Of a stretch of 64,000 nucleotides of DNA, positions 25,306 to 34,695 are shown in pieces. A program made the position numbers and the translations under genes. This stretch comes from DTLC01 sp964555645 (GTDB lineage Bacteria > Verrucomicrobiota > Verrucomicrobiia > Limisphaerales > DTLC01): NCBI GenBank assembly GCA_964555645.1, contig CAZKTA010000008.1, forward strand, positions 62,001-126,000. The letters are read 5' to 3'. Under the pieces are notes generated by a model that ran no database searches, was not told the DNA's origin, and saw only the letters and a program-made list of their open reading frames with translations. Each line of letters starts with the position of its first letter. Positions within the stretch are counted from its first letter, which is position 1.

Positions 25306-28300
25306 TTAAGGCACCATGCGAACGCGGTAGAACCCATGCGAGTTTGTTGTCGGGTGTGCGACAATGCACTCGGGCGGTGTTGCCGGCACATCCCTCAACA
25401 CGGGCACGAGCCGTTGGCCGATGTCGTCGGTCCATTCCAAATCGTAAGTTTCGTCTGTCCGACTCCACCAGCGCAGTTCAACAATGTTTGTGCCGACCTT
25501 GGGCGGCGCGCTGAACGCAAACTCAGTAGGCGTGCGTTCAAACTCGCGCGCTTCCTCGCCGCCACTGGCATATTCAACCAGCCGGTAAATGTAGGTCACA
25601 TTGGATTGGCCGGTGCTGTCCACCAGCATGTAGATTGCGCCGGCCGGATTCTGCGGTGGGATGCGGTCCTGGTTTACCTTGACCCAGTCCAAGCTGTTGG
25701 TCGGACGACGGAACAGATCGAACCCTTCGCATTCGACTTCTTCAAGTGTGCGCCAGGCTACCATGACCGTGCCGTTGGTGGTAAAAGCGCGGAAATACGC
25801 CAGCGGTTGCGTGCTTTGCAGCTGGCTGAAGTAAATCCTGTGCGTGCCGTAGTGGATGTACCAACCTGGTTGGCCCGGCACTTCGCCACCGTTAGGCAAA
25901 CCACCAAATTCGCCCTCCACAGCTTGTGCCCGGCGCACGAAGACATATTGGCGGCTGCTGTCCAATGCACCCATGAGTTCGAGTTGGGCCATGGGCTGGA
26001 TTGTCAACCGCCCTGCCTGCTGCAGGTCCAATGCGTCAATTGCTGAGGGTGTGTCTGTGACCTCCAATCGCAATGTGCTGTTGTCAGCCAGCATCACGTC
26101 GTTGTTGAACTTGAGCGTGCCGATGGGAATACCCGGTTCGAGCGTGCCTTCGACCCGAATCCGGCCGTGGACTGTGCCATTGCCCTTGAGCGTTTGGCGT
26201 TGCCCCAGCAAAAACCACTCTGCCAGCACGCCGGACACGTCAAAAATAGCCCCGCTGCCAACGCTGATGCTCGGAGTGAAATCAATCGAACCGCGACCGG
26301 CCAACGCTAGAACGCCTTCTGAAATCGTCGTCGGCCCATGATATGTATTCCGGCCTGTGAGCGTGACCGTCCCCGTACCGGTCTTGACCAGACCGACGCG
26401 CCCAGCAAGTGTGGCTGAAACCAGGCCGTCTCGAACGTCGAAGTCGTTGGCTGCGCTCAGTGTGCCCGTGCCCGAGATTATGCCCTGGGCTAATGTCAAG
26501 GTGCCAACCGTCTCGTTGTAAACTCCCATGTCGAAGATGCCGCCGTTGATGTTTAGCGCAGCAGCATCTGCAAGCCGTTCGCTGGCGCCCAACGTCAGCG
26601 TTCCGCCGGTAAGGTTGACTGTGCCGGACGCAACGGTCCCGTTAAGCGCCAGTGTTCCTTCCGAAACAGTTGTGCTGCCGGCGTAGGTGTTCGCGCCCAA
26701 AAGGACCAATGTGCCAGTGCCGTTCTTCAGCACCGCGCCGTTTGAGATGACGGCTGAAATGCGCAGATCTTCAGGGGCGGCGCCGTTGTCAACGTTGATC
26801 GTGCGCGCACCGCCCAGCAGGTCAACGTAACCTGCGATGCTGGACATCTGGTTGCCAATGGCGGTGATGTTACCGCCGAGTCCCAGCGTTCCCTTGCCAC
26901 TGGTAACACTGCCGCCTGAGAGCAACAAGTTACCGATCCGCGCACTGAAATTATTCAGGTCAAGCACGCCTTGTTGGCCGACAGTTACGGCGGCATTACT
27001 GGCGAGTTGGTCATTGTCAAGCAGCCGGACGGTGGCTAAGGTCATCAACGGGCCCTCAATAACCAGATCGCCCGGCACAGCGACCGTGCCTGCAGGTTTA
27101 GCAAGCAGCAGTGTGCCATCTGACACATAGGTTGTGCCACCGTAGCTATTGGCCAGTGAGCCGCTCAGGGTGAGTGTGCCTGCGCCAAGTTTAAATAGAC
27201 TGGTACCGCTGCCTGTGATCTGATTGTTCACAGCCACGTCGCCCAGTGCGTTGATGGTCAGCGCATGGCCGTTACCGGACACTGAGCCACCCAGGCCGAG
27301 TGTCGAGCCAAAATCACATTGGACGGTCGCCGCCGAGCCGAGTGTGACTGGCCCGGTCCAGGCATTGTTGCCCGCCACATTTCGCAGTGCACCCAAACCT
27401 CCGCCTGTTCCGTTAAGCTCAAGCGCCTCACCGCTGATCACCAGCAACCCGGCAATGCCACTGCGCAGTTCCAGACGTGCGCCGGGGCTGACACCCGTCC
27501 CGCCCGCTGTCGAGCCTAACGCAGTAGCAGTGGTAACCGTCAGTACCCCTGCGCCTACGACGGTCTCGCCGTCATAACTATTGTCGCCGCTGAGCACCAA
27601 CCGGCCCGCGCCGGTCTTGGAAATCCCGCCGTTGACCACATTGGCTGTGAGGGAAAGGTCGTCATCGGCCGTGCCGTCAGTCACAAAAACGGTTTGGTTC
27701 ATCCCGCTGAGATTGAGGTTGCCACTGATCGTTGCGGTTTGATTGCCCAAAGAGTTTATGCCGCCGCTCAGCGTCAGCAGACCTGTGCCCGTTGCAACAC
27801 TGCCGTTGCTGAGCGTTAGACTGCCGATGCTCGTGTTGAAGTTGTTCAGGTTCAACAAGCCGGAGGTGCCGACCGTCACGTTGCATCCGCCAGTGAGTTG
27901 ACCGTCGGCGTCCAGCCGCACCTCGGCCGCGTTCGCGCCGCCAATGAACAGGTTGCCAGGCACAGCGATGCCGCCGCCTGATTTAGCCAGCGCCAGCGTT
28001 CCTTGATTGACATACATCGCCCCGCCGAAAGTGTTGGGTGTGGCACCGGTGAACGCCAGCGTGCCAGCGCCGCTCTTGATCAGGTTGAAGTTCCCGGAAA
28101 TGGCGTTATTCAGAACAAGACCAAGCCCAGTATCCACGCCAATGGCGCTGTCGGCTGCTAACGTGACCGGGCCGCCAAAGATGTTACTGCCGCTCACAGC
28201 GTAAAGCGCGCCGCTGCCACTTATGCCCGAGCCGGACAATGTCAAAGGCTCGGCCGCTGAATAATTGGCTTGAACACCCAAAGCCGCTCCGTTGCTGACC

Positions 28301-29838
28301 ACCGTGCCGGCGGCAATCGTGCCAAGGCTGTTATTGGCGGCAACGATCAACCTGCCGGCCTGCACCAGAGTATGGCCGCTGTAATTGTTGACCGCAGCAA
28401 GAGTCAGTGTGCCTGCGCCGCTCTTGGCCAGGTTGTAGCCACCAGAGATTGTCCCGCCGAGTGTCAGCCCCAATCCCGAGCCGACACCAACGGTGCTGTC
28501 AGCCGCAAGTGTAATTGGCCCTGCAAATGAGTTGTTCCCACTCACGGCATAAAGCACGCCACTGCCGCCTACGCCTGCGCCAGCCACCGTCAACGGTTCG
28601 GTTGTGGAATAGCTCACACCCCCAGAGAATCCCAACGCCGCGCCATTGCTGATCACGGTTCCGGCAGCAGCGGTGCCAAGGGCGTTATTGGCCGAAACGA
28701 CCAGCGTGCCGCCTTGCACCAATGTCTGGCCGCTGTAGCTGTTGGCTGCCGACAATGTGGCCGTGCCGCTGCCGGCCTTGGTCAGCGTGCCGCTGCCGCC
28801 GATGCCGCCGCCAGAAAAGCTGTAAGCCGTGACGCTGTTGCTGATTGTGACCGAGGCGGGCGACACGCCCGCGCCAGCCACAGAAATGGTCGGGTTCGCC
28901 GCCCCGTCGGCGAACGTCACGAAATCGCCCGTGCCGAAAGTGCCCAAGTAACCTCCTATGTTCCAATTGGCTGTATTAGTGTCCCAATTAGCGTTTACTG
29001 CACCAGCCCAACTGATACTTGCGCCCTGATACCCAATCGTTAGCTTCGGCCTGTATGCTGTATTGTTGGTGTCCCGTGAACCGAACTTACCCCAACACAC
29101 CGTTCCGCTGCCTGTGAAATAGGATGAAAAAAGCAAAAACCCATTGTTGGTTGCCCCGCCATACCATTGGGACACGCTGGGTTGGACATTAAACGGCACC
29201 CAGTTGCCGGGTTCAATTGCACCGGGCACGCTGCCACCGGGCCCTTTGATGAGATTAGTCCCGTTCCCATCGTCAATTTTGTCATACCATCCGCCGTACT
29301 GTAACGTCCATTCAAGTGTCTGATTTTGGTCACGATACCCGAAATTCACGCCTTCACCGTCCTTGCCCGATGGCCCGCCGTTGTTCTCGAACCACCATTT
29401 GGTGGGGTCAATCCGATACGGTTTAATTCCAAGGGCATTGTCGCTGAGGAAACTTTCGGCCTCGAAATAGAAAAGCTCGAGCGTCGCGCGATTAACCGAG
29501 CTGAAGCTCAAGCTCGGCAGCTCGAACTTGATGATTGTGTGGTCTTCGGCAAAACCTTCATCATTCATGTCATACTTGATGCGCAGTTCGTGACTTGCGC
29601 CGTAGTTTTGGTCTTTGTCCGTTTCATCGAGCCAAGAGTCGGCTGTTCCTTCATATACGCCACCACCAACTCGCGGGGTGACGCCGTGCTGAAGCGTTAC
29701 GGTTGCAGCTTCTGCACAAATCAACGAAAGTAGCAGTGTCACCACTCCAAGCATAGCTTTAGACGGAACGGGTGACTCGCTCTTGGTCATCTGTTCAACG
29801 CACAGTGTGTGAATAGCTGTTTTTACTTTGTTTTTCAT
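25306..29838 (-). CDS. Giant exported protein with autotransporter-associated beta-strand repeats
   Basis: The 1510-residue product starts at ATG 29838, preceded by AGGAGG with nine-base spacing. A signal peptide (about residues 25-46) precedes an N-terminal domain (about 45-270) resembling DNRLRE-type carbohydrate-binding beta-sandwiches (TADSWLDETDKDQNYG, IIKFELPSL). At least seven beta-strand repeats follow, each of the form KxGxGTLxLxxxNxYxGxTxVxxG. The C-terminal third has a cell-surface-type domain (YFRAFTTNGTVMVAWRT) and ends GFYRVRMVP. No beta-barrel translocator is present despite the repeat name. A surface or secreted role in binding polymers is plausible; it is upstream of GH28-type genes. 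Confidence 0.85.
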   Translation of the reverse strand: MKNKVKTAIHTLCVEQMTKSESPVPSKAMLGVVTLLLSLICAEAATVTLQHGVTPRVGGGVYEGTADSWLDETDKDQNYGASHELRIKYDMNDEGFAEDHTIIKFELPSLSFSSVNRATLELFYFEAESFLSDNALGIKPYRIDPTKWWFENNGGPSGKDGEGVNFGYRDQNQTLEWTLQYGGWYDKIDDGNGTNLIKGPGGSVPGAIEPGNWVPFNVQPSVSQWYGGATNNGFLLFSSYFTGSGTVCWGKFGSRDTNNTAYRPKLTIGYQGASISWAGAVNANWDTNTANWNIGGYLGTFGTGDFVTFADGAANPTISVAGAGVSPASVTISNSVTAYSFSGGGIGGSGTLTKAGSGTATLSAANSYSGQTLVQGGTLVVSANNALGTAAAGTVISNGAALGFSGGVSYSTTEPLTVAGAGVGGSGVLYAVSGNNSFAGPITLAADSTVGVGSGLGLTLGGTISGGYNLAKSGAGTLTLAAVNNYSGHTLVQAGRLIVAANNSLGTIAAGTVVSNGAALGVQANYSAAEPLTLSGSGISGSGALYAVSGSNIFGGPVTLAADSAIGVDTGLGLVLNNAISGNFNLIKSGAGTLAFTGATPNTFGGAMYVNQGTLALAKSGGGIAVPGNLFIGGANAAEVRLDADGQLTGGCNVTVGTSGLLNLNNFNTSIGSLTLSNGSVATGTGLLTLSGGINSLGNQTATISGNLNLSGMNQTVFVTDGTADDDLSLTANVVNGGISKTGAGRLVLSGDNSYDGETVVGAGVLTVTTATALGSTAGGTGVSPGARLELRSGIAGLLVISGEALELNGTGGGLGALRNVAGNNAWTGPVTLGSAATVQCDFGSTLGLGGSVSGNGHALTINALGDVAVNNQITGSGTSLFKLGAGTLTLSGSLANSYGGTTYVSDGTLLLAKPAGTVAVPGDLVIEGPLMTLATVRLLDNDQLASNAAVTVGQQGVLDLNNFSARIGNLLLSGGSVTSGKGTLGLGGNITAIGNQMSSIAGYVDLLGGARTINVDNGAAPEDLRISAVISNGAVLKNGTGTLVLLGANTYAGSTTVSEGTLALNGTVASGTVNLTGGTLTLGASERLADAAALNINGGIFDMGVYNETVGTLTLAQGIISGTGTLSAANDFDVRDGLVSATLAGRVGLVKTGTGTVTLTGRNTYHGPTTISEGVLALAGRGSIDFTPSISVGSGAIFDVSGVLAEWFLLGQRQTLKGNGTVHGRIRVEGTLEPGIPIGTLKFNNDVMLADNSTLRLEVTDTPSAIDALDLQQAGRLTIQPMAQLELMGALDSSRQYVFVRRAQAVEGEFGGLPNGGEVPGQPGWYIHYGTHRIYFSQLQSTQPLAYFRAFTTNGTVMVAWRTLEEVECEGFDLFRRPTNSLDWVKVNQDRIPPQNPAGAIYMLVDSTGQSNVTYIYRLVEYASGGEEAREFERTPTEFAFSAPPKVGTNIVELRWWSRTDETYDLEWTDDIGQRLVPVLRDVPATPPECIVAHPTTNSHGFYRVRMVP

Positions 29839-30166
29839 GATGCAACCTCCTGATGGGTTAAGCGTAGTAGTGCTGATTTTGTGGGTGGTTCCTTTTTGCT
29901 GGCAGATCACACGGACAGCTTGGGGCTGGCCCAGCGCTGAAAGCGCAGTCGAATGCAGCTTTTGACCGAGACCGGTTCATGCTCACAGGCCCAAGCCTTG
30001 GGCAGCTATCGTAAGCTTAAGCACTGGTCTTCACTAGTCAAGTCTAAAGTACGTAGCATTTCATCGGTAATTTTATTGATGCGCCGGCTGCGTTTGGGGT
30101 AGGCGCGAAATAAACTGACACGGCGCCGGCGGTGTGTTTAGACTTCTGACGCAACCGGTGGTCGTT

Positions 30167-31261
30167 ATGTTGGCCAGAGCAAAAACGGTCTTGACAGCAG
30201 CTTTCATCGTAGGAGTCGGAATCGCCGCACATGCACTTGAACGCACAAACACAGTATTCAAGGTGTTCCAGTTCACACCGGACAAAATCCCCCGCGTAGA
30301 CGGTGACAGGTCCGATTGGGACATCGTGCCGCCGGAATACGTCATCGGTACAGACCAGCTCGTGGAGGATTCAGGCAAACACACAGCACCGAATCCAACC
30401 AACCTCGACTTGCGCGTGCGCGTCGGTTGGGTCAAAGGCATGAACCGGCTCTTCTTCCTCTACGAAGCGTATGACAATTACTGGGACTTCGCGCTGCCCG
30501 GCCTACACAACGACACGTTCGAAGTTGTTGTGGATGCCGACCTGTCCGGTGGCCCACTGATCGAGCGTTGGCACCCAGCAAAAGGTATTATCTCACCGCG
30601 CGAAGCATATTTCTCGTTCCAAAGTGTGCACGCGCAGAACTACCACATCTTCACCCCCGCCGATGGCAAAGACTGGTGCATGTTTTGGGGCGCGGCACAA
30701 TGGGCCAAAGAACTGCCTTTTGCCAACGCAGCCTACAACTACCATTTCAAGCCTGGCGAAGGCGGCAAGCTCATACTCGAGTTTTGGATCACCCCCTTCG
30801 ATTACGCCGGTGCAGAAGGCCCCGGCCGCGCAGTCGAGTCTGTGCTCTACGAAAACAAAATCATCGGCTTGTGTTGGGCAGTCATTGATTATGATGACGT
30901 CAACTCCGGCACGACAAACAACGGGTTCTGGAATCTTTCGCCAAAGCACACCATGTACGGCAACGCATCTGAGCTTGTTCCATTCAGGCTCATGCCGCTG
31001 GAGCCGCAGTTCCGCAAACCTGTCAGCGCGCGTTGGTCGTTCAAGGTACTCGACATAGAACGGCGCCTTGTCGCGTTCAAGGATGAGTCCGAAGGCGAAA
31101 TCACCTCTTGGAAATGGGACTTCGGCGACGGCACAATATCTACCAATCAGCATCCGGTCCATGCCTACGCTAAACCCGGCCAATTCACCGTTGTGCTCGA
31201 AGTCAATGGCCCGGCTGGTAACACGCGGTTTTCCAGGGTTTGGGATGTGACACTGAAATGA
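30167..31261 (+). CDS. Exported protein with CBM9-like and PKD domains
   Basis: From ATG 30167 the product has 364 residues, with a signal peptide (KTVLTAAFIVGVGIAAHA). Residues about 30-260 look like a CBM9/DOMON-type beta-sandwich (IPRVDGDRSDWDIVP, LFFLYEAYDNYWDF, NDTFEVVVDADLSGG). Residues about 285-363 form a PKD domain with the signature WDFGDGTISTNQHPVHAYAKPG. PKD domains are spacers in secreted polysaccharidases; the front domain suggests binding to a carbohydrate. No catalytic residues are visible. A GTG start at 30134 is possible. The GH28 gene follows after about 195 bases. Confidence 0.75.
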   Translation: MLARAKTVLTAAFIVGVGIAAHALERTNTVFKVFQFTPDKIPRVDGDRSDWDIVPPEYVIGTDQLVEDSGKHTAPNPTNLDLRVRVGWVKGMNRLFFLYEAYDNYWDFALPGLHNDTFEVVVDADLSGGPLIERWHPAKGIISPREAYFSFQSVHAQNYHIFTPADGKDWCMFWGAAQWAKELPFANAAYNYHFKPGEGGKLILEFWITPFDYAGAEGPGRAVESVLYENKIIGLCWAVIDYDDVNSGTTNNGFWNLSPKHTMYGNASELVPFRLMPLEPQFRKPVSARWSFKVLDIERRLVAFKDESEGEITSWKWDFGDGTISTNQHPVHAYAKPGQFTVVLEVNGPAGNTRFSRVWDVTLK

Positions 31262-31455
31262 ACCCGATCACCATCAAACCAACGCAGTTCGCAGGTAATC
31301 CGGAGGCTGGCGCATCATCGCGAGCTTCATTGGCTGGACGAATTCCACGTTGTTCAACGAGTTCGACGTTGTCTGCAGCCCGGCGCGAGTTGACATGCGC
31401 CGCCCAGACACCCCCAGACCTATGATGGAACGTTTTGCCCGAGGCGAATTTACTG

Positions 31456-32877
31456 ATGCAGAAAACTCATAGGGTTATGAAAACGGAAAACCCGAATAGA
31501 TTCGGCAACCGGCGGATATTTTCCCTGTGCCAGATCCCGATGCTTTTGTCCGGGGCGGCGTTGCACGCGGCAATAATCACCCTAGACGTACGCAACTATG
31601 GCGCAAAGGCCGACGGGGAGACCCTCGACAGCCCGGCTATCCAGCGTGCAATTGACGAGGCCGCAGCCAGGGGCGAGCCGGCGCGCATTTACATCGGCCC
31701 GGGCACGTACCTCATTGGTACGGTCGAGTTGCGCAGCGACATCGAATTGTATCTCGACAAAAACGCAACTCTTGTGATCTCGACCAACCCTGCGCACTAC
31801 CGGGCCGATGCAGTCATTTATGCCAGCAATGCAGCCAACGTGAAAATAACCGGCTACGGTAAGATCCTCGGGCGCGGGCTCAAGTTCATGACCAGATACG
31901 ACCCCGAAGGCGAATGGTGGATATTCGGTCAGTGGCGGCCGAAGATGTTTATCTTGACCAGTTGCACTAACCTTACCATTCGCGACGTCACCTATGGCCA
32001 GGCACCGTTCTGGGGCTTGCACATGCTCGGCTGCCACAATGTGCTTGTCGAACGCCTTAAGGTCCGCAATTACCTTGACATCCCAAACTGTGACGGTGTC
32101 GTGGCGGATCACTGTACGGACGTGGTGATCCGCAACTGCGACATCCGCTGCGGCGACGACGCCATCGTGATCAAGACCACACGCCAGCCAGTCAAGTTCG
32201 GCCCGTCAGCAAAAATCCACGTGCACGATTGCGTCCTAGAGACGCAGGACTCTGGCCTGAAGATAGGCACCGAATCAACCGAGGACATTCACGACGTCAT
32301 CTTCGAGCGGTGTACAATTAAGCGTTCCTGCCGCGGGCTTAACATTCAACTCCGTGACGAAGGCTCAGTCTATAACGTTGTGTTCAGAGACATTAAATTC
32401 AGGTCGCAGTACCATGCTGATCCGTGGTGGGGTCGGGGCGAATCCATTTCATTCACTGCAATTCCCAGAACACCGCAAACCATGCTGGGTTGTATGAGCA
32501 ACGTGGTTGTGAAAAACGTGACCGGCCGGGCCGAAAACAGCGCGCGCATTTGCGGCATGCCGGGTAACCCGGTCAGAAACGTCGTGCTCGAGGATGTGTC
32601 ACTGACCATCGGACGCTGGACCAAATACAAGGGCGGTGTGTTCGACAATCGGCCAACCACGGTCATTCAAGACATAGAGCCGCATGAGACAGCAGCCGTG
32701 TTCATCCGGCACGCTGAAAACGTCACACTTAAAAACTGCAGTGTGAGCTGGAAAGGCGGCCCGCCCTGGTACTTCGGCCCGGCACTATGGATGACAAATG
32801 CAACGGGCATTAAGCTCGAAAACTTCAAAGGCAAGTCAGCTAACCCGAACCTGTACAGCGACATGCTGTTCCAGTGA
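31456..32877 (+). CDS. Exported GH28 (polygalacturonase-type) glycoside hydrolase
   Basis: The product has 473 residues. A signal region (SLCQIPMLLSGAALHAA) precedes a right-handed beta-helix. GH28 marks are VRNYGAKADGETLDSPAIQRA at the start, IPNCDGV (the N-x-D element), CGDDAIVIK with the catalytic DD pair, and SGLKIGTES and RGLNIQ in place of the G-H-G and R-I-K motifs. GH28 enzymes hydrolyse galacturonans and rhamnogalacturonans; the precise substrate cannot be read from sequence. ATG 31456 follows GAGG at about 11 bases; an ATG at 31477 is an alternative. Its neighbours are a carbohydrate-binding PKD protein and cdd. Confidence 0.88.
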   Translation: MQKTHRVMKTENPNRFGNRRIFSLCQIPMLLSGAALHAAIITLDVRNYGAKADGETLDSPAIQRAIDEAAARGEPARIYIGPGTYLIGTVELRSDIELYLDKNATLVISTNPAHYRADAVIYASNAANVKITGYGKILGRGLKFMTRYDPEGEWWIFGQWRPKMFILTSCTNLTIRDVTYGQAPFWGLHMLGCHNVLVERLKVRNYLDIPNCDGVVADHCTDVVIRNCDIRCGDDAIVIKTTRQPVKFGPSAKIHVHDCVLETQDSGLKIGTESTEDIHDVIFERCTIKRSCRGLNIQLRDEGSVYNVVFRDIKFRSQYHADPWWGRGESISFTAIPRTPQTMLGCMSNVVVKNVTGRAENSARICGMPGNPVRNVVLEDVSLTIGRWTKYKGGVFDNRPTTVIQDIEPHETAAVFIRHAENVTLKNCSVSWKGGPPWYFGPALWMTNATGIKLENFKGKSANPNLYSDMLFQ

Positions 32878-32908
32878 GCCGTCTGATCCGTCAGATCGGT
32901 CATATCTT

Positions 32909-33349
32909 ATGAGTACTCTCTCCCACCACCAGCTTGTTGCTGCGGCGCTCAAAGCGCGCCGGCATGCCGTGGCACCGTACTCGAAATTCCGCGTCGGCGC
33001 TGCGCTGCTGACGCGCTCGGGCAAGGTGTACACCGGCGCGAACATTGAAAGTGCAAGTTACGGCTTAACCTGTTGCGCCGAGCGCGTCGCGCTGTTCAAA
33101 GCGCTTAGTGAAGGCGAGACTGCCTTTGCCGCAATAGCAATTGTGGCGCGCATGCCTGACGGGCCGATTCCATGCGGTGCTTGCAGGCAACTGCTCGCAG
33201 AATACGCACCAGATGCAGTGGTTTTGGTTGCTGATTCAAAGGCGCCAGCTAAATTCCGCAAACTAAGCGTCAAGGCGCTTTTGCCTTTGGCATTCCGAAG
33301 GTTTAGATTAAAGGCAACCAAACCCACCAGGTGCAATGGAAAACGGTAA
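32909..33349 (+). CDS. cdd: Cytidine deaminase
   Basis: Cdd deaminates cytidine and deoxycytidine in pyrimidine salvage. The 146-residue product has the zinc site in full: TGANIESASYG, CCAERVALF with the catalytic Glu, and PCGACRQLL. PYSKFRVGAAL near the start is also typical. The start at ATG 32909 is 31 bases after the GH28 stop. The basic C-terminal tail (KATKPTRCNGKR) is longer than usual. Confidence 0.95.
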   Translation: MSTLSHHQLVAAALKARRHAVAPYSKFRVGAALLTRSGKVYTGANIESASYGLTCCAERVALFKALSEGETAFAAIAIVARMPDGPIPCGACRQLLAEYAPDAVVLVADSKAPAKFRKLSVKALLPLAFRRFRLKATKPTRCNGKR

Positions 33350-33469
33350 AGCACCTACATACACAGGCGTGCGGATAAGACCGCTGAGCGCACTGTGCGT
33401 TTCTGCGACGAAGAACTTGGAATTTAACATGTAACAAACCATGCAAACTCGGATCAACCAAAGGTAACC

Positions 33470-34084
33470 ATGAAAGTGCTAATTGTGTATTATTCGATGT
33501 ACGGCCATGTGCATCGGTTAGCTGAGGCCGTGGCTGAGGGTGTGCGCGAGCTGCCGGGTGCAGTCGCCGAGCTTCGGCGTGTGCCCGAAACTCTGTCGGA
33601 AGACGTGCTGGCCAAGATGGGCGCGCTAGAAGCGCAAAAAACTTTCGCTCATGTGCCTGTCTGCAGCGTAGACGAATTGGCCGAGGCCGATGCGATCATT
33701 TTCGGCACACCAACGCGGTTTGGCAACATGTGCGGACAAATGCGTCAGTTCCTCGACGCCACAGGCTCGTTGTGGGTGAAAGGCGCGCTGCTGGGCAAGG
33801 TTGGCAGTGTATTCGTGAGCACTGCAAGCCAACACGGTGGGCAAGAAACCACGATCCTGACATTCTTGGTGACACTATTGCATCATGGAATGATTGTGGT
33901 CGGCCTGCCGTATGCCTTCAAAGAGATGCTCGGTGTGAACGAAGTTATGGGCTGTTCGCCCTACGGCGCCTCAACCATTGCTGGACCTGAGGGCGAACGC
34001 ATGCCAACTGCAGCCGAGCTGGCCGGCGCGCGCTTCCAGGGCCGACACGTGGCAACAATTGCAGCTAAACTCGCAGCCAAGTAG
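33470..34084 (+). CDS. wrbA: NAD(P)H:quinone oxidoreductase type IV
   Basis: WrbA is a flavodoxin-like tetrameric enzyme that reduces quinones by two electrons, protecting against redox cycling. The 204-residue product matches the family: VLIVYYSMYGHVHRLAEAV for FMN phosphate binding, FGTPTRFGNMCGQMRQFLD, STASQHGGQETT, and YGASTIAGPEGERMPTAAEL. The ATG at 33470 follows AACCAAAGGTAACC. Confidence 0.95.
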   Translation: MKVLIVYYSMYGHVHRLAEAVAEGVRELPGAVAELRRVPETLSEDVLAKMGALEAQKTFAHVPVCSVDELAEADAIIFGTPTRFGNMCGQMRQFLDATGSLWVKGALLGKVGSVFVSTASQHGGQETTILTFLVTLLHHGMIVVGLPYAFKEMLGVNEVMGCSPYGASTIAGPEGERMPTAAELAGARFQGRHVATIAAKLAAK

Positions 34085-34695
34085 AGGATGCAGCACAAGG
34101 CAGTTCGTTAACGTCCCGCTGGAAATGCCGCCGTGTCCTCTGCTGCGTTTGGCCTGATAACGCAGTTGGCACCAGCACCGGCTGGTAATAGGCCGGGGGC
34201 CGCGCCAACAATACACGCTGCCAACACACGTGTCCCCGGAAATCCGGATTGCGCCTTGTACCAAGGTAAAGCCGGTTGATGCTGCGCCGTTGGTCAGCCG
34301 CGCGCAACGCACCGCTGCTGGCCCGTTGGGTTGCGCCTGCGCAGCGGGTAACTGTCACAAATGACCCGTTCACGCGCCGCGCAGTCACAGGTTTTGTACA
34401 GCGCAACGCGATTAGTCAGGTCACCAGCCGTTACTCTGGCGCCGGGGCCGTACATGCCGTTGGTGACTCAGATCACGTCACAAGTTACGGCAACGCCAAT
34501 TGCAGCCTGAATATTCCTCGCCCCAGTTTCCCAACTCGTAAACGTGGTTTGTGACTGCCGTAGGGTGAAACATAGCGCTTCACTGTGTGCTGGCGCCACT
34601 GGACATTCTTGCTGGTGAACTTCGGCACCAGCACAGCAACAGTTGGCCTTCACCTGCTGTTTTGAGGCTAAGGAGTGCAAACAAATGACAAAGTC
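34085..34695. other. Gene-free region between wrbA and the broken ATPase
   Basis: Open frames here are short and carry no recognisable domain. A plus-strand frame (34276-34554) reads plausibly protein-like in part, but I could not assign it and it may be a gene remnant. A small perfect hairpin lies at 34610-34633. Confidence 0.4.
34610..34633 (-). terminator. Perfect 8-base hairpin downstream of the ATPase gene
   Basis: TGCTGGTG and CACCAGCA pair perfectly around an eight-base loop, 62 bases after the stop of the minus-strand ATPase. There is no T tract, so termination is only possible, not shown. Confidence 0.35.

Noticed and set aside
34276..34554. 92-codon frame between wrbA and the broken ATPase
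   Set aside because: Parts look protein-like, but no family could be assigned and there is no clear start context.
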